A stretch of DNA of 64,000 nucleotides from Nocardia mikamii NBRC 108933 (GTDB taxonomy: Bacteria > Actinomycetota > Actinomycetes > Mycobacteriales > Mycobacteriaceae): contig NZ_BDCM01000003.1 in assembly GCF_001613505.1 (NCBI RefSeq), positions 310,001-374,000 of the forward strand, written 5' to 3'. Below are positions 8,657 to 18,264 of the stretch, piece by piece. Under the pieces are notes generated by a model that searched no databases, was not told the origin of the DNA, and was given only the letters and a program-made list of their open reading frames with translations. Every line of letters starts with the position of its first letter. Positions within the stretch are counted from its first letter, which is position 1. A program made the position numbers and the translations under genes.

Positions 8657-9496
8657 TTACCTCGAGGCCGCGAAGAAATCGAGCAGGATCTTATTGACCG
8701 CTTCCGGACGTTCCAGATACCCGTAATGACCGGCGTCGGGGATCTCCTGGTATCGGGCGTCGGGAATGACTTCGGCCAGCTCACGGGTCAGATATGCGGG
8801 GATCATCCGGTCGTCGGCGAATCCTATGGACAGGCATGGCACCTTGATCGCCCGATAGGCCTGCAACCGATCGAAATCGTGATCCATCCGGCGCTGGGCC
8901 CGGATTCCCGGCGATGCCGGTCCGCCGGTGAATTCGAACAGATCCAGCCAGTCGCGCGCGGAATTCGGGTCGGCCATCGTGGCGGGCGAAAGATTCATCA
9001 CCGCGGTGACGGCGGCGTCGTATTTGGCGGGCAGTCGCACCCCGGAGGCGTCGAGTTCGTGCTCGCCCAGCGAGAGGGTCTTCTGGAATTGGTCGAGCCG
9101 CGCGTGTCCGGCCATGAAGACGGCCTTACGCACGAGGTCCGGGCGCGCCAAGGCCAATTCCTGGGCCACCCGTGCCCCCATCGAGGTGCCGGCGACCAGG
9201 GCCGGACCCTCGTCGAGGTATTCGATCAGCGCCGCGGTGTCGGCCGCCAATTCGTCGATGGTCATCCCGTCGGGCGCCTCATACGACGGGGCGATGCCGC
9301 GATTGTCGAACGTGCACACCCGGTAACCGGCCGCCACCAGCGCCGGAACCTGGTGCAGCTCCCACACCCGGCCGGGACTGCCGGTGCCCATGATCAGCAC
9401 GACCAGCGGGGCGGTCCCCTTGGTGTCGGTGCCTTTGGCCTTGTCTCCCTTCACCTGGTAGTTCAGCGAGATTCCATTCACCGTGGCCAACGGCAT
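8657..9496 (-). CDS. alpha/beta hydrolase, BpoC-like
   Basis: A 279-residue alpha/beta hydrolase close in sequence pattern to M. tuberculosis BpoC (HQVPALVAAGYR, FDNRGIAPS, ADTAALIEYLD). The nucleophile is the Ser in GTSMGARVAQEL near residue 123. The acid is probably Asp in GFADDRMIP and the histidine is in DAGHYGYLERPEAVN. BpoC was named a non-heme bromoperoxidase but its real substrate is unknown, so 'hydrolase' is safer. A lysine-rich insert (GDKAKGTDTKGT) lies in the first 30 residues. It is upstream of the mbtH-like gene on the same strand, about 150 bp away, and divergent from the otsA unit. Confidence 0.8.
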   Translation of the reverse strand: MPLATVNGISLNYQVKGDKAKGTDTKGTAPLVVLIMGTGSPGRVWELHQVPALVAAGYRVCTFDNRGIAPSYEAPDGMTIDELAADTAALIEYLDEGPALVAGTSMGARVAQELALARPDLVRKAVFMAGHARLDQFQKTLSLGEHELDASGVRLPAKYDAAVTAVMNLSPATMADPNSARDWLDLFEFTGGPASPGIRAQRRMDHDFDRLQAYRAIKVPCLSIGFADDRMIPAYLTRELAEVIPDARYQEIPDAGHYGYLERPEAVNKILLDFFAASR

Positions 9497-9761
9497 GTGC
9501 TGCGACCCTTTCCACTCGATTCGTGCGGTGCTCGGTACAGGAGCCGGGCGAAATTCGCCTTCCTACCAACGTTATAGGTTCGCGGGGCTCCGGCGTTTCG
9601 CCGGTGTGACGGGACTCGCCACCGCTGTTGCGGTTCGGCAGCGGTCGGCACCAAGCCGACGGGCCCCTGTGCGGCGACCGATACCATTGACACCGCACGG
9701 CGCCGACACCACGACGGTCGAACCCTACCGCCGTGCCACGAACCCGAGCCGAGAGGACACG

Positions 9762-9932
9762 ATGATGGCCGCGAAGAGCGCCAACGACATCGCGGACGAC
9801 GACCTGGAACCGCTCGCCGACGAGACCGCACGGCAGGCACAGCGCGTCGTGGCCGCCTACGCCACCGATGCCGACGAGTGCCGCATGCTGCTGTCGATGC
9901 TCGGAATCGGTCCCAGCGCGCGCAGCGAATAG
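9762..9932 (+). CDS. small acidic conserved protein upstream of otsA
   Basis: A 56-residue acidic protein starting MMAAKSANDIADDDLEPLAD and containing a short helix (RQAQRVVAAYATDADECRML) with one Cys. A clear ribosome binding site (GAGAGGA) precedes the ATG. The reading frame is open much further upstream, but only this part has a binding site. M. tuberculosis carries a similarly small gene (Rv3489) directly before otsA, which supports it being real. It ends 77 bp before otsA and is probably co-transcribed. No function is recognised. Confidence 0.6.
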   Translation: MMAAKSANDIADDDLEPLADETARQAQRVVAAYATDADECRMLLSMLGIGPSARSE

Positions 9933-10009
9933 AACGAGCGCGCCGCAGCGCTCATGACAACTAAAACCCACGCCTAGTTCCGCCATTTCGGCGACCGGAG
10001 GATCCAGCA

Positions 10010-11566
10010 GTGGACCAGATGCGCGACATACGCAGCGATCGATCTCGAGACGCTTCGCCGGAAACCGAATCCGCACCAGCGGACCGTCCCGGGGGCGCCG
10101 GCTCCGGTTTCGTCGTGGTCGCCAATCGGCTCCCGGTGGACCTGGAACGTCTCCCCGACGGGACCAAGCGGTGGAAGCGCAGTCCGGGCGGCCTCGTCAC
10201 GGCCCTGGAGCCGGTGCTGCGCAACAACAACGGCGCCTGGGTGGGCTGGGCCGGCGTCCCCGACGTGGATGTCGACCCGATCACCGAGGACGGCTTGGAG
10301 TTGTATCCGGTGCCGCTCACCGCCGAGGAGGTCGCCGCCTACTACGAGGGGTTCTCCAACGGGACGCTGTGGCCGCTCTATCACGACGTGATCGTGCGGC
10401 CGGAGTACCACCGCGACTGGTGGACGGCCTATGTGGACGTGAACCGGCGCTTCGCCGAATACACCGCGAAGGTCGCCGCCGAGGGCGCGACGGTGTGGGT
10501 GCAGGACTACCAGCTGCAGCTGGTGCCGAAGATGCTGCGCATGCTGCGGCCCGATCTGACCATCGGTTTCTTCCTGCACATCCCGTTCCCGCCGGTGGAG
10601 TTGTTCATGCAGCTGCCCTGGCGTACCGAGATCGTGGAGGGTCTGCTCGGCGCCGACCTGATCGGCTTCCACCTGCCCGGCGGCGCGCAGAACTTCCTGT
10701 ATCTGGCGAGAAGGCTTGCCGGGCAACCCACCTCGCGCGGCACGGTCGGTGTGCGGTCGAAACTCGGTGTGGTGCAGGTCGGTTTCCGCACCGTGCGGGT
10801 AGGCGCCTTCCCCATCTCGATCGCCTCCGCCGAACTCGACGAGCTGTCGCGAAGACGTTCGGTGCGTGAGCGCGCCGCCCAGATCCGCAGAGAACTCGGT
10901 AATCCCAAGCACATCCTGCTCGGTGTGGACCGTCTGGACTACACGAAGGGCATCGATATCCGCCTGGCGGCGCTGCAGGAGCTCCTGCACGAGGGCCGGC
11001 TCGACCCGGCCGAGACGGTGATGGTGCAGTTGGCCACACCGAGTCGCGAACGCGTCGAGAGCTACATCCAGATGCGCGGCGACATCGAACGTCAGGTCGG
11101 CCGGATCAACGGCGAATTCTCCCGCGTCGGTTACCCTTTCGTGCACTATCTGCACCGCCCGATCCCCCGCGACGAGCTGGTCGCCTTCTTCGTCGCCGCC
11201 GACGTGATGCTGGTGACCCCGCTGCGCGACGGCATGAACCTGGTCGCCAAGGAGTACGTGGCCTCGCACAGTGGCCTCAACGGCGCCCTCGTACTCAGCG
11301 AATTCACCGGCGCCGCAGCCGAATTGCGGCAGGCCTATCTGTGCAACCCGCACGATCTGGACAGCGTCGAGAACGCGATCATGTCCGCGATCGAGGACGA
11401 TCCGGAGACCAAACGCCGCCGGATGCGTTCGCTGCGCCGTCAGGTGCTCGCCCACGACGTGGACCGCTGGGCCCGCTCCTTCCTCGACGCGCTGGCCCAG
11501 GATCGGGTGGCGGGCAGTGCCCTGCTCACCGATGCGGATGTGGATCCCGGGGGCGCGGAGCGCTAG
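10010..11566 (+). CDS. otsA: trehalose-6-phosphate synthase
   Basis: A 518-residue GT20 glycosyltransferase that makes trehalose-6-phosphate from a nucleotide-glucose and glucose-6-phosphate. Visible motifs include [14 protein letters not shown], the [14 protein letters not shown] and [10 protein letters not shown] segments of the donor/acceptor cleft, [15 protein letters not shown] at the start of the second Rossmann domain, and [16 protein letters not shown] near the C-terminus. A GGAGG eight bases before GTG 10010 fixes the start. The first ~35 residues are a variable acidic leader. No otsB phosphatase is adjacent. The otsA-mce4 neighbourhood is as in M. tuberculosis (Rv3490). Confidence 0.95.
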   Translation: MDQMRDIRSDRSRDASPETESAPADRPGGAGSGFVVVANRLPVDLERLPDGTKRWKRSPGGLVTALEPVLRNNNGAWVGWAGVPDVDVDPITEDGLELYPVPLTAEEVAAYYEGFSNGTLWPLYHDVIVRPEYHRDWWTAYVDVNRRFAEYTAKVAAEGATVWVQDYQLQLVPKMLRMLRPDLTIGFFLHIPFPPVELFMQLPWRTEIVEGLLGADLIGFHLPGGAQNFLYLARRLAGQPTSRGTVGVRSKLGVVQVGFRTVRVGAFPISIASAELDELSRRRSVRERAAQIRRELGNPKHILLGVDRLDYTKGIDIRLAALQELLHEGRLDPAETVMVQLATPSRERVESYIQMRGDIERQVGRINGEFSRVGYPFVHYLHRPIPRDELVAFFVAADVMLVTPLRDGMNLVAKEYVASHSGLNGALVLSEFTGAAAELRQAYLCNPHDLDSVENAIMSAIEDDPETKRRRMRSLRRQVLAHDVDRWARSFLDALAQDRVAGSALLTDADVDPGGAER

Positions 11567-11927
11567 ACGCCACGCGAACGCTCCCCGGCGGGGCCGGGCG
11601 GGCGATTATCGACGACTACACAGCGATCCGAGGCGGGTTCCACCCTTCGAACCGGCAGTCCGGCAGCCGGAGCGCGCCGCCCACACCGAATCTCGGTCCT
11701 GGCCTCCGCCGGAGCCGGCGGTCGCCGCACACCGCCACCCCGGATTCCGCCGCACCCGCCGGCTCGCCACACGGCCGTGACCGTGCGGCACAGGCGCGCT
11801 TCACCGGCGGGAGATCTGCGCCGCGACCGGATCCGGTATCGACCACCGATCCCGCCTCGGAATCGCTGTGCCGTCGACGGTAGGGACGAACTCTTAACGG
11901 GGATAACGGGATTCGCTTAAAGCGGGA
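11567..11927. other. 361-bp gap between otsA and the mce4 operon end
   Basis: This gap separates the convergent otsA and mam4B stops. Several open frames cross it, but they are Pro/Arg-rich, lack ribosome binding sites and have no recognisable motif. I see no convincing terminator. The last 40 bp are less GC-rich and contain two GGGAT-based near repeats. In M. tuberculosis one gene (Rv3491) occupies this place; nothing like it is evident here. Confidence 0.5.
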
Positions 11928-12443
11928 TCAGATCGGGGTGATGGCGTCGACCAGCCAGTGGCCGCCGTCCTTGTCCAGCGCGACGCGGACCCGGCTCGGC
12001 GTCACCGTCCCCTGCGGGGAATCCTTGCTGGTGGTCACCTGATTCAGGTACAGCAGCACGACCGCGTGTGAGCGCTCCGCCGACACCACCCCGCCCGCCG
12101 TGGCGGTCGCCTGCACGGTGAGCTGCTTCTCCTTGGCGCCGGGTGCGATCGCCTGCTGAATCAGCTTCAGGTAGTCCTTGCGGAACGACGGGGTGAGGTT
12201 GTCGGCCGATTTCGGCAACTCGGCGTCGACGGTCTTGAAGTCGTAGGTGAACACCGACTCCACCGCATGCCGGGCCGCGGGGACGGAGTCCGTGCGGGCC
12301 TGCTCGATCTGTTTGTCGGACCAGTACTTGTAGCCGGTGACCGAGGCCATCGCGACCGCGGCCACGAACAGCACCGCCGCGCTGATGAACAGGACGGGGC
12401 GTAGCTTGCCGGATCCTTGTTTACTCACGCCACGTTCACTCAT
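11928..12443 (-). CDS. Mce-associated membrane protein Mam4B
   Basis: The last gene of the mce4 operon, 171 residues. A short basic N-terminus (SKQGSGKLRP) is followed by one membrane segment (VLFISAAVLFVAAVAMASV), then an extracytoplasmic domain with the NTF2-like pattern of Mce-associated proteins, ending in HWLVDAITPI. It corresponds in position to Rv3492c. Mam proteins are thought to stabilise the Mce transporter in the cell envelope. Its start overlaps the mam4A stop as ATGA. The paired Mam genes are paralogues with similar topology. Confidence 0.85.
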   Translation of the reverse strand: MSERGVSKQGSGKLRPVLFISAAVLFVAAVAMASVTGYKYWSDKQIEQARTDSVPAARHAVESVFTYDFKTVDAELPKSADNLTPSFRKDYLKLIQQAIAPGAKEKQLTVQATATAGGVVSAERSHAVVLLYLNQVTTSKDSPQGTVTPSRVRVALDKDGGHWLVDAITPI

Positions 12444-13267
12444 GCCACGAACTCCACTTGCGAGGCGGTGATACCACCGTTGTCGTCGCGGTCGACCGTG
12501 ACCCGGAAGCGGTAGTAGCGCTCCTGCGGATCCTTGGCACCGGCGTTGGTCAGGGTCTGCTTGGCCGCGACCAGCACCTTCGCGGTGTGGTCGTCCTGGC
12601 TCTCGACCGCGGTCTCGATGATCTCGCCGCTGGCCTTCACCTTGGCCTGCTGCACGACCTGCGCGTAGGCGTCCTTGCGCTCGGAGTACTCCTGTTTGAG
12701 CTGCCCCGAGGCGACCGAGAGCACCCGGTCGATGTCCTGCTTCGCGGTGTCGTCCTTGATATTGGTCAGATTGAGGATGGCCTGCTTGGCGGTCTGGATA
12801 TATTCCGTGCGCTGGTCGGCCTGGCTGCTGACCTGATGCTGGTGGTAGGCGAAGAAGCCGCCCGAGCCGACCAGCAGGATCAACGACAGCACGGCCACCA
12901 CCGCGGCGGCCCAGCCCAGCGGGCCGAGGGAGCGCTTCGCCGGCTCGGAGGTTTCGGCCGGCGCGTCGGCTGCCGTCTCCTCCGGGGTGGGGGTGCCGGT
13001 GAGCCGCACGGTCTTGTGGTCATCGGGTCCCGTCGAGCGTTCGACGGTGGGCTCGGACACCGTGCCGGTCTCGGATACCGCGTCGGCTGCCGTCTCGGAG
13101 GACGATGTCGCCCCGGTCGCCGGCGATGCGGTCGACAGTTTCACCGTCTCGTCGTCGGCCCGCGCGCCCTCGGTCCGCTCGACCGCGACCGCATCGGTCG
13201 GCGCCCCTGCCTGCCTGCTGGCGCGCCGCCGGACGCGACCGGTGGGTGTGGAATTCGATTCGCTCAT
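12440..13267 (-). CDS. Mce-associated membrane protein Mam4A
   Basis: A 275-residue protein with a long cytoplasmic region (about 120 residues) rich in Thr, Ser, Glu and Ala, probably disordered. One membrane segment follows (GWAAAVVAVLSLILLVGSGG), then an NTF2-like outer domain of about 130 residues (QRYYRFRVTVDRDDNGG near the end). It matches the position of Rv3493c. The ATG at 13267 overlaps the mce4F stop as ATGA; the frame runs 10 codons further upstream without a binding site. Extended Thr/Ser-rich tails of this type can be phosphorylated in mycobacteria, which is speculation here. Confidence 0.82.
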   Translation of the reverse strand: MSESNSTPTGRVRRRASRQAGAPTDAVAVERTEGARADDETVKLSTASPATGATSSSETAADAVSETGTVSEPTVERSTGPDDHKTVRLTGTPTPEETAADAPAETSEPAKRSLGPLGWAAAVVAVLSLILLVGSGGFFAYHQHQVSSQADQRTEYIQTAKQAILNLTNIKDDTAKQDIDRVLSVASGQLKQEYSERKDAYAQVVQQAKVKASGEIIETAVESQDDHTAKVLVAAKQTLTNAGAKDPQERYYRFRVTVDRDDNGGITASQVEFVA

Positions 13268-14688
13268 TTCTGTTGCTCCTCGAGCATCGCCTGCCAACTG
13301 GACGGTACAGTGCCCGATCCGTCGGGGCCCACATCCCCCTGTCGGTAGGTCCGGCCGTCGGGTCCGGTGAAGGTGTGGTTCTTCAGGTCGTAGGTGCGCA
13401 GCGCCGCCGCCGGCCGGCTCTGCGCGGCGGGAGCGTCGCCCGGGTTGGCCGCCGGCTCACCGGACGGGGTGACCGGATGCGGATCGCCGAACGGCGGGTT
13501 GTCGCCCTCGGGCACATAACCCTGCGGGTCGTGGCAGAGTTCCGGACTCGGGGCCCGCTTACCGGGCACATCCGCGCACGGCGTGTTGCGGATACCGCGG
13601 ACCGCTTCCTTCGCATTCTGCGCCACCTTGCAGTAGAGGTTCGGCGGCGTGTCCGGAGTGTCCTGCAGGGCCGGTGAGCGGCGCTGATCCTGCGGCAGGA
13701 AGCCGGTGGTGCAGCCCGGCGGGTCGTTGAGCCCGAGCATGAAGTCGACCATGGCGCCGTACTGCGTGGGCCCGCGGATGGAGGTCAGCAGCGCCGCCAC
13801 CAGCTGCGGGTAGATCACCAGAATCTGTTCCACACCGGCGTGGTAGGTCACCCCGACCTGACCGACGCTGGTCAGATTCGACAGCAGCAGCGGCAGCGTC
13901 GGTTTCAGATCCTGGAAGGTCTGCGACACCTTCTGCGCGGCCGCCGGAGTGCGGTCGAGCAACTGGCCCAGCGAGGGGTCGTGCTGCCGCAGTTGATCGG
14001 TAACGGTCGCCAAATCCTTTGTCCACGAACGAATCGCGGCGTCGGACTGATTCTGGGTGTCGAGCAGCGGACCGATCTTGTCGAGCAGGTCCTTCGTCTC
14101 GTTGGTGTTCTTCTTCGCCTCCTGCACCAGTAGCGAGGCGGAGTCGATGAACTTCTGCAGATCCGGACCGGCGCCGTTGAACGCGGTGAAGGCATCGTCG
14201 ATGACCTGGCGCAGTTTGGTGTCGGCGACACTGCTGAGCAGCCGGTCGGCCTGGTCGAGCATATCGCCGACATCCTGCGGAAGTTTGGTGCGCTGCACCG
14301 GGATCACCGAACCGTCGTGCAGATTCCCGCCGTGCGGATTCTCGGCCGGAACCAGATCCACGTACTGTTCGCCGATCGCCGACACGCTCTTGACGTAGGC
14401 ATCGACATCGCTCGGAATCTTGAAGTCGCTGCTGATCGACAGCTTGGCGTCGACCCCGTCCGGGGTGAGCTTCACGTCCTCGACCTTGCCGACGTTGGTG
14501 CCGCGATAGGCGACGTTCGCGGTCGGGTACAGCCCGCCGGTGGCCTCGAGCTTCACGGTCACGCCGTAGCGGCCGATGCCGAACATGGCCGGCAGGTGGA
14601 CGTAGACGCCCGCCATCACGACCAGGCCGATCACGGTCAGGATCGAGAAGATCACCAGCTGGATCCGGACGAATTTGCTGAGTTTCAT
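13264..14688 (-). CDS. mce4F: Mce family protein Mce4F
   Basis: A 474-residue Mce protein: an N-terminal membrane anchor (IQLVIFSILTVIGLVVMAGV), the MlaD/Mce domain (about residues 35-120, with LYPTANVAYRGTNVGKVED), a long helical region and a Pro-rich, Cys-containing C-terminal tail beginning near residue 330. Mce4 proteins form the periplasmic part of an ABC-type importer for cholesterol in M. tuberculosis. The start overlaps the mce4E stop as ATGA. It is the sixth and last Mce subunit, followed by two mam genes. Confidence 0.9.
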   Translation of the reverse strand: MKLSKFVRIQLVIFSILTVIGLVVMAGVYVHLPAMFGIGRYGVTVKLEATGGLYPTANVAYRGTNVGKVEDVKLTPDGVDAKLSISSDFKIPSDVDAYVKSVSAIGEQYVDLVPAENPHGGNLHDGSVIPVQRTKLPQDVGDMLDQADRLLSSVADTKLRQVIDDAFTAFNGAGPDLQKFIDSASLLVQEAKKNTNETKDLLDKIGPLLDTQNQSDAAIRSWTKDLATVTDQLRQHDPSLGQLLDRTPAAAQKVSQTFQDLKPTLPLLLSNLTSVGQVGVTYHAGVEQILVIYPQLVAALLTSIRGPTQYGAMVDFMLGLNDPPGCTTGFLPQDQRRSPALQDTPDTPPNLYCKVAQNAKEAVRGIRNTPCADVPGKRAPSPELCHDPQGYVPEGDNPPFGDPHPVTPSGEPAANPGDAPAAQSRPAAALRTYDLKNHTFTGPDGRTYRQGDVGPDGSGTVPSSWQAMLEEQQK

Positions 14689-15932
14689 CGACCCGCACCC
14701 CCTTGTTGCGGCGCGGGCACCGTCAGCCCGGGTATGGCGGGCAGGTTCGGAATCGGCGGCAGGCCGGGAATGCTCGGCGTCGGCGCGGCCGTGCCCGGCG
14801 CGGGCGGGGGCGGCGGCTGCATCGGCCCGGTGACCGGGTCACCCTTGCCCATCGCGGTATCGGGCGCGATCGTGCCGAGCGCGCCCTCGACCCCGCCGAA
14901 ACGTCCACCCAGCGGCGTACCGGTGAGGAAGTTCGAATCCAGTCGCGCGCCGGTGAGATCGACGGTCATCAGCAGGTTGAGGTAGTCGCCCTTGAGCGCC
15001 TTGTTCAGGTTCCGCATGGGGAACGGGAAGGTGAGCAGAATCTGCAGGGCGTCGGCCAGTTTCGTTCCGGTGTCGGCCAGCGATTCCAGGGCCGGATGGA
15101 GATTGGCCAGATCCGCCTTCAGGTTGTCACCGCTCTCGGCGATCACCCGGCTCACCACATCACTCAGATCACCCAGTGCGGTAATGGTTTTGGTGATGTT
15201 CTCGCGGCGGTCGGCCAGCACGGTGAGGGCCGGATGCAGCTGCGTGACGGCCCGGGTCACCTGTTCCTTCTGGTTGTTCAGCTGTCCGGCGAAGCGGTCC
15301 AGCCCACCCATCGCGTCGATGATGTCCTTGGTCTGGCCGTCCAGGGTGCTGGTCAGCTGCGCCAGCTGCGGCAGCAGGTCGCGGATGGCATCGGACCGTC
15401 CGGAGAAGGTCTTGTTCAGCTCGTGGGTGATGGTCTCGAGCTGGGAGATACCGCCACCGTTGAGTACCACCGACAACGACGACAACGTCTGTTCGGTGGT
15501 GGGATAGACGCTCGCGCGCGACAACGGAATCACATCGCCCGGCTTCAACTGACCTTCCGGCGCAACATCTTTCGGCGCCGACAGTTCGACGTGGTTACTG
15601 CCGAGCAGGCTGGTCTGCCCGATCGCGGCCACCGTGTTGGCCGGCAGGTGCACCCCCTTCTCGAGGCTCACCGTGACCAGCGCGTGCCAATCCTCGACCT
15701 GGATGTTCTTCACCGTGCCGACCGTGACGTCGTCCACCTGCACCGGCGAATTGCGGGTCAGGGTGGTGACATTCGGCATCTGGATCTTGATCTGCCAGGC
15801 GCCCTCACCCGTCCCGGCCGCGCCGGGCATCGGCAGGGTGTTCAGGCCGTCCCACTCACATCCGGTGGCGCCCAACAGGATCACCAGACCGACGGCGGCG
15901 CCGGCGAGTCGCATGCGTCCGCGTCGCATCAT
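14685..15932 (-). CDS. mce4E: Mce family lipoprotein Mce4E
   Basis: A 415-residue lipoprotein Mce subunit (LprN equivalent). The signal peptide (MRLAGAAVGLVILLGATGC) ends in a Cys at about residue 25 that should be lipidated, although the -3 residue is Ala rather than the usual Leu. The Mce domain contains NSPVQVDDVTVGTVKNI and GQTSLLGSNHVELS. Helical repeats follow, and the tail is Pro-rich (QPPPPPAPGTAAP). Two consecutive ATGs begin it; the first at 15932 overlaps the mce4D stop as ATGA. It would anchor the Mce4 assembly to the outer face of the plasma membrane. Confidence 0.9.
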   Translation of the reverse strand: MMRRGRMRLAGAAVGLVILLGATGCEWDGLNTLPMPGAAGTGEGAWQIKIQMPNVTTLTRNSPVQVDDVTVGTVKNIQVEDWHALVTVSLEKGVHLPANTVAAIGQTSLLGSNHVELSAPKDVAPEGQLKPGDVIPLSRASVYPTTEQTLSSLSVVLNGGGISQLETITHELNKTFSGRSDAIRDLLPQLAQLTSTLDGQTKDIIDAMGGLDRFAGQLNNQKEQVTRAVTQLHPALTVLADRRENITKTITALGDLSDVVSRVIAESGDNLKADLANLHPALESLADTGTKLADALQILLTFPFPMRNLNKALKGDYLNLLMTVDLTGARLDSNFLTGTPLGGRFGGVEGALGTIAPDTAMGKGDPVTGPMQPPPPPAPGTAAPTPSIPGLPPIPNLPAIPGLTVPAPQQGGAGR

Positions 15933-17194
15933 CGTCCTCCTCCCGGAATCGCGAGGCCGGCAAGGCCGCTCGGCACCTCGGCCGGAGCCTCGCCGGGCGC
16001 CGGATATTCGACGCGGTCGGCCAGACTCGGGGGCGAGAAGGTCAGCTGGTTCGGGAAGGCCTGCTGCCCGGACGCCGGATTCACCAGCAGCGGTGGGTAA
16101 TTCATCATCAGCGAGCTGATCACCGGTGCGACCTGCTGCTTGCACAGATCCGCGGTCCGCTGCGAACCGTTGTCCTCGAGCGCCTCGACGGCGCCACACA
16201 GGAACGCGAACGGATTGCGGAAGTTCGGCAGCACCACGGCGCCGGTCAGCGTGCCCTGCGCGGGCTTGTAGATCTGGTAGAAGTTCGACAGCGCGACCGG
16301 GCCCGAATGCAGGACCTGCTCGAGCTGCGGACGCTTGTCGGCCAGGATCTGGGTCACCTGCGCCAGATTCTGCACACTCTCGGTGAGCTGGCCGCCGCGT
16401 TCGTCCAGGAAACGCTTGACGTCGGCCACCGCCGAATCGAGGTTGTCCAGTCCGGCGCCGAGGTCGTCGGACACACCCGACAGCACCGAGGACACCGAGG
16501 CCAGCCGGCCGCCGAACTGCACGATCTGTTCGTTGCTCTTGGACAGCACGTCGACGAACTGCTGCAGGTTGCGGACAGTGCCGAACAGATCGGTGCGACC
16601 GTCGGACAACGTATTCAGCGTGCTCGACAACTCGTGGAGCGTGTCGCGCAGCGCCTGGGCGTTACCGCCCGCGAGGTTGTCCGAGGCGGTATTGACGAAC
16701 CGACCGAACGAGCCCTGCTGATCCTCACCGATCGGCCCCAAGGCCTTGGACAGTTTGGTCAGCTCGGCCTTGATGTCGTCCCATTCCACCGGCACGGCGG
16801 TGTGCTCGATCGGGATCACGCCGTCGTCGTGCATCTTCGGGCCACCGGTGTACACCGGCGCCAATTGCACGAAGCGGGCCGAGACCAGATTCGGTGAGAC
16901 CGTGACGGCCTTGGCATCGGCCGGGATGTCGACGCCGCGGTCGACCGTCATCGTCACCTTGGTCTTGTCCCGGCCCGGCTCGATCGCATCGATCCGGCCG
17001 ACCTTGACGCCCAGCACCCGCACGTCGTCACCGGCGTACAGCCCGGTGGTGGACGGGAAATAGGCGGTGATGTGGGTCTTGCCGATATTGGTCACCGCGC
17101 CGTAGACGATCCAGCCCGCCAGCGCGACCACCAGGACGGCGGCCACGACGCGGACCCATTTCGGCACCTTCGTGATCGTGCGAATCGTGTTCAT
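15929..17194 (-). CDS. mce4D: Mce family protein Mce4D
   Basis: A 421-residue Mce subunit with an N-terminal anchor (WVRVVAAVLVVALAGWIVYG), an Mce domain (TTGLYAGDDVRVLGVKVGRID) and a long alpha-helical region. Two Cys in the C-terminal part (FLCGAVEAL, ADLCKQQVAP) could form a disulfide, a common Mce feature. The C-terminal 40 residues are Pro-rich. The start overlaps the mce4C stop by 4 bp. Together with the other five Mce4 proteins it would form the channel through the periplasm. Confidence 0.9.
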   Translation of the reverse strand: MNTIRTITKVPKWVRVVAAVLVVALAGWIVYGAVTNIGKTHITAYFPSTTGLYAGDDVRVLGVKVGRIDAIEPGRDKTKVTMTVDRGVDIPADAKAVTVSPNLVSARFVQLAPVYTGGPKMHDDGVIPIEHTAVPVEWDDIKAELTKLSKALGPIGEDQQGSFGRFVNTASDNLAGGNAQALRDTLHELSSTLNTLSDGRTDLFGTVRNLQQFVDVLSKSNEQIVQFGGRLASVSSVLSGVSDDLGAGLDNLDSAVADVKRFLDERGGQLTESVQNLAQVTQILADKRPQLEQVLHSGPVALSNFYQIYKPAQGTLTGAVVLPNFRNPFAFLCGAVEALEDNGSQRTADLCKQQVAPVISSLMMNYPPLLVNPASGQQAFPNQLTFSPPSLADRVEYPAPGEAPAEVPSGLAGLAIPGGGR

Positions 17195-18264
17195 CGCGGC
17201 GGCTCCTGGATCGCGGGCCCGATCGAGGGCGGCGGGGTGGTCAGGTACTTCCAGAACGATTCGGGCACATGCTGCGGCCAGACCAGCGCGTCCACCAGCG
17301 GCTGCAACGTCATACTCGTGGCGTTGGAGACGTAGGCCTGGAAGTACGGGCCGCTGCCGACCTGTTCACCGAGGGCCGCCTCGAACGGTCCGAGCGCGTC
17401 CAAGGCCGCGTTCAGGTTGTCCTTGTTCCGCTCGAGCAGTTGCAGCACCGAATTGAGCTTGTCCAGTGTGGGTTTCAGGCTCTGCTCGTTGTCGTTGACG
17501 AAGCCGGTCAGCTGCTGTGCCAGTCCGTTGACGTAGACGATCAACTGGCTCAGGGCGGTACGCCGGGCGTCCAGCTCACCGAGCAGGTTGTTGCCGTCCA
17601 GCAGCAGGGCGTTGATCTGGTTCGACCGATCCGAGAGCACCTTGGTGACGTTCTGCGCGTGCGAGAGCAGTTCGGTCAGGGCCTTGTCGCGCGTGTTCAG
17701 GCTGCGCGAGAGTTGTGTGATGCCGTCCAGTGCCGAGCGCAGCGGCGCCGGTGTGTCGGCGAAGGCGTCCGACAGGGCGTCGAGAGTCTTGTTGACCTGA
17801 TCGGTGTCCAGCCCCTTCACGGTATTGCTCAGATCGCCCAGGGCGTCGTTGAGCGAATACGGAGAAGTGGTGCGGTCCAACGGAATCGGCTGATCGCTGC
17901 GCAGCGCGCCGGACCCCTGCGGATCGACCTCCAGGGATTTGCGCCCGAGCACGGTGTTGGTCTTGATCGCGGCGGTCGTCTTCTTCCCCAGGACGATGGA
18001 TTCGTCGAGGCTGAACCGCACCTTCACCTTGGGACCGTCGAGGCTGACGTCCTCGACCTGCCCGGAACGGACACCGGCGACCTGCACCTGGTCACCGGTC
18101 ACCAGACCGCCGGCATCGGCGAAGTACGCGGTGAATTCGGCGCCGCTGCGAATGAACGGAAGCCGGTCGAACTGCAAGGCGGACAACGCGATCGCGACCG
18201 CCAGCACGACGCCGACGACGCCGTGTTTGATGAGCGGGGAGGTCTGGTTCACTTCGTCGAACAC
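17191..18264 (-). CDS. mce4C: Mce family protein Mce4C
   Basis: A 357-residue Mce subunit. The N-terminal anchor (GVVGVVLAVAIALSALQF) leads into an Mce domain with GGLVTGDQVQVAGVRSGQVED and KTNTVLGRKSLEV, then a helical region that is the longest part. The C-terminus ends in a short Pro-rich stretch. It overlaps mce4B by 16 bp, the largest overlap in the operon, and mce4D by 4 bp. Role and partners are as for the other Mce4 subunits. Confidence 0.9.
   Translation of the reverse strand: MFDEVNQTSPLIKHGVVGVVLAVAIALSALQFDRLPFIRSGAEFTAYFADAGGLVTGDQVQVAGVRSGQVEDVSLDGPKVKVRFSLDESIVLGKKTTAAIKTNTVLGRKSLEVDPQGSGALRSDQPIPLDRTTSPYSLNDALGDLSNTVKGLDTDQVNKTLDALSDAFADTPAPLRSALDGITQLSRSLNTRDKALTELLSHAQNVTKVLSDRSNQINALLLDGNNLLGELDARRTALSQLIVYVNGLAQQLTGFVNDNEQSLKPTLDKLNSVLQLLERNKDNLNAALDALGPFEAALGEQVGSGPYFQAYVSNATSMTLQPLVDALVWPQHVPESFWKYLTTPPPSIGPAIQEPPR

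Noticed and set aside
9974..11455. 493-codon minus-strand frame opposite otsA
   Set aside because: OtsA motifs are unambiguous on the plus strand; the antisense frame reads as Arg/His/Gln-rich shadow.
11341..11883. 180-codon frame after otsA
   Set aside because: Begins inside otsA, Arg/Pro-rich, no binding site or domain.
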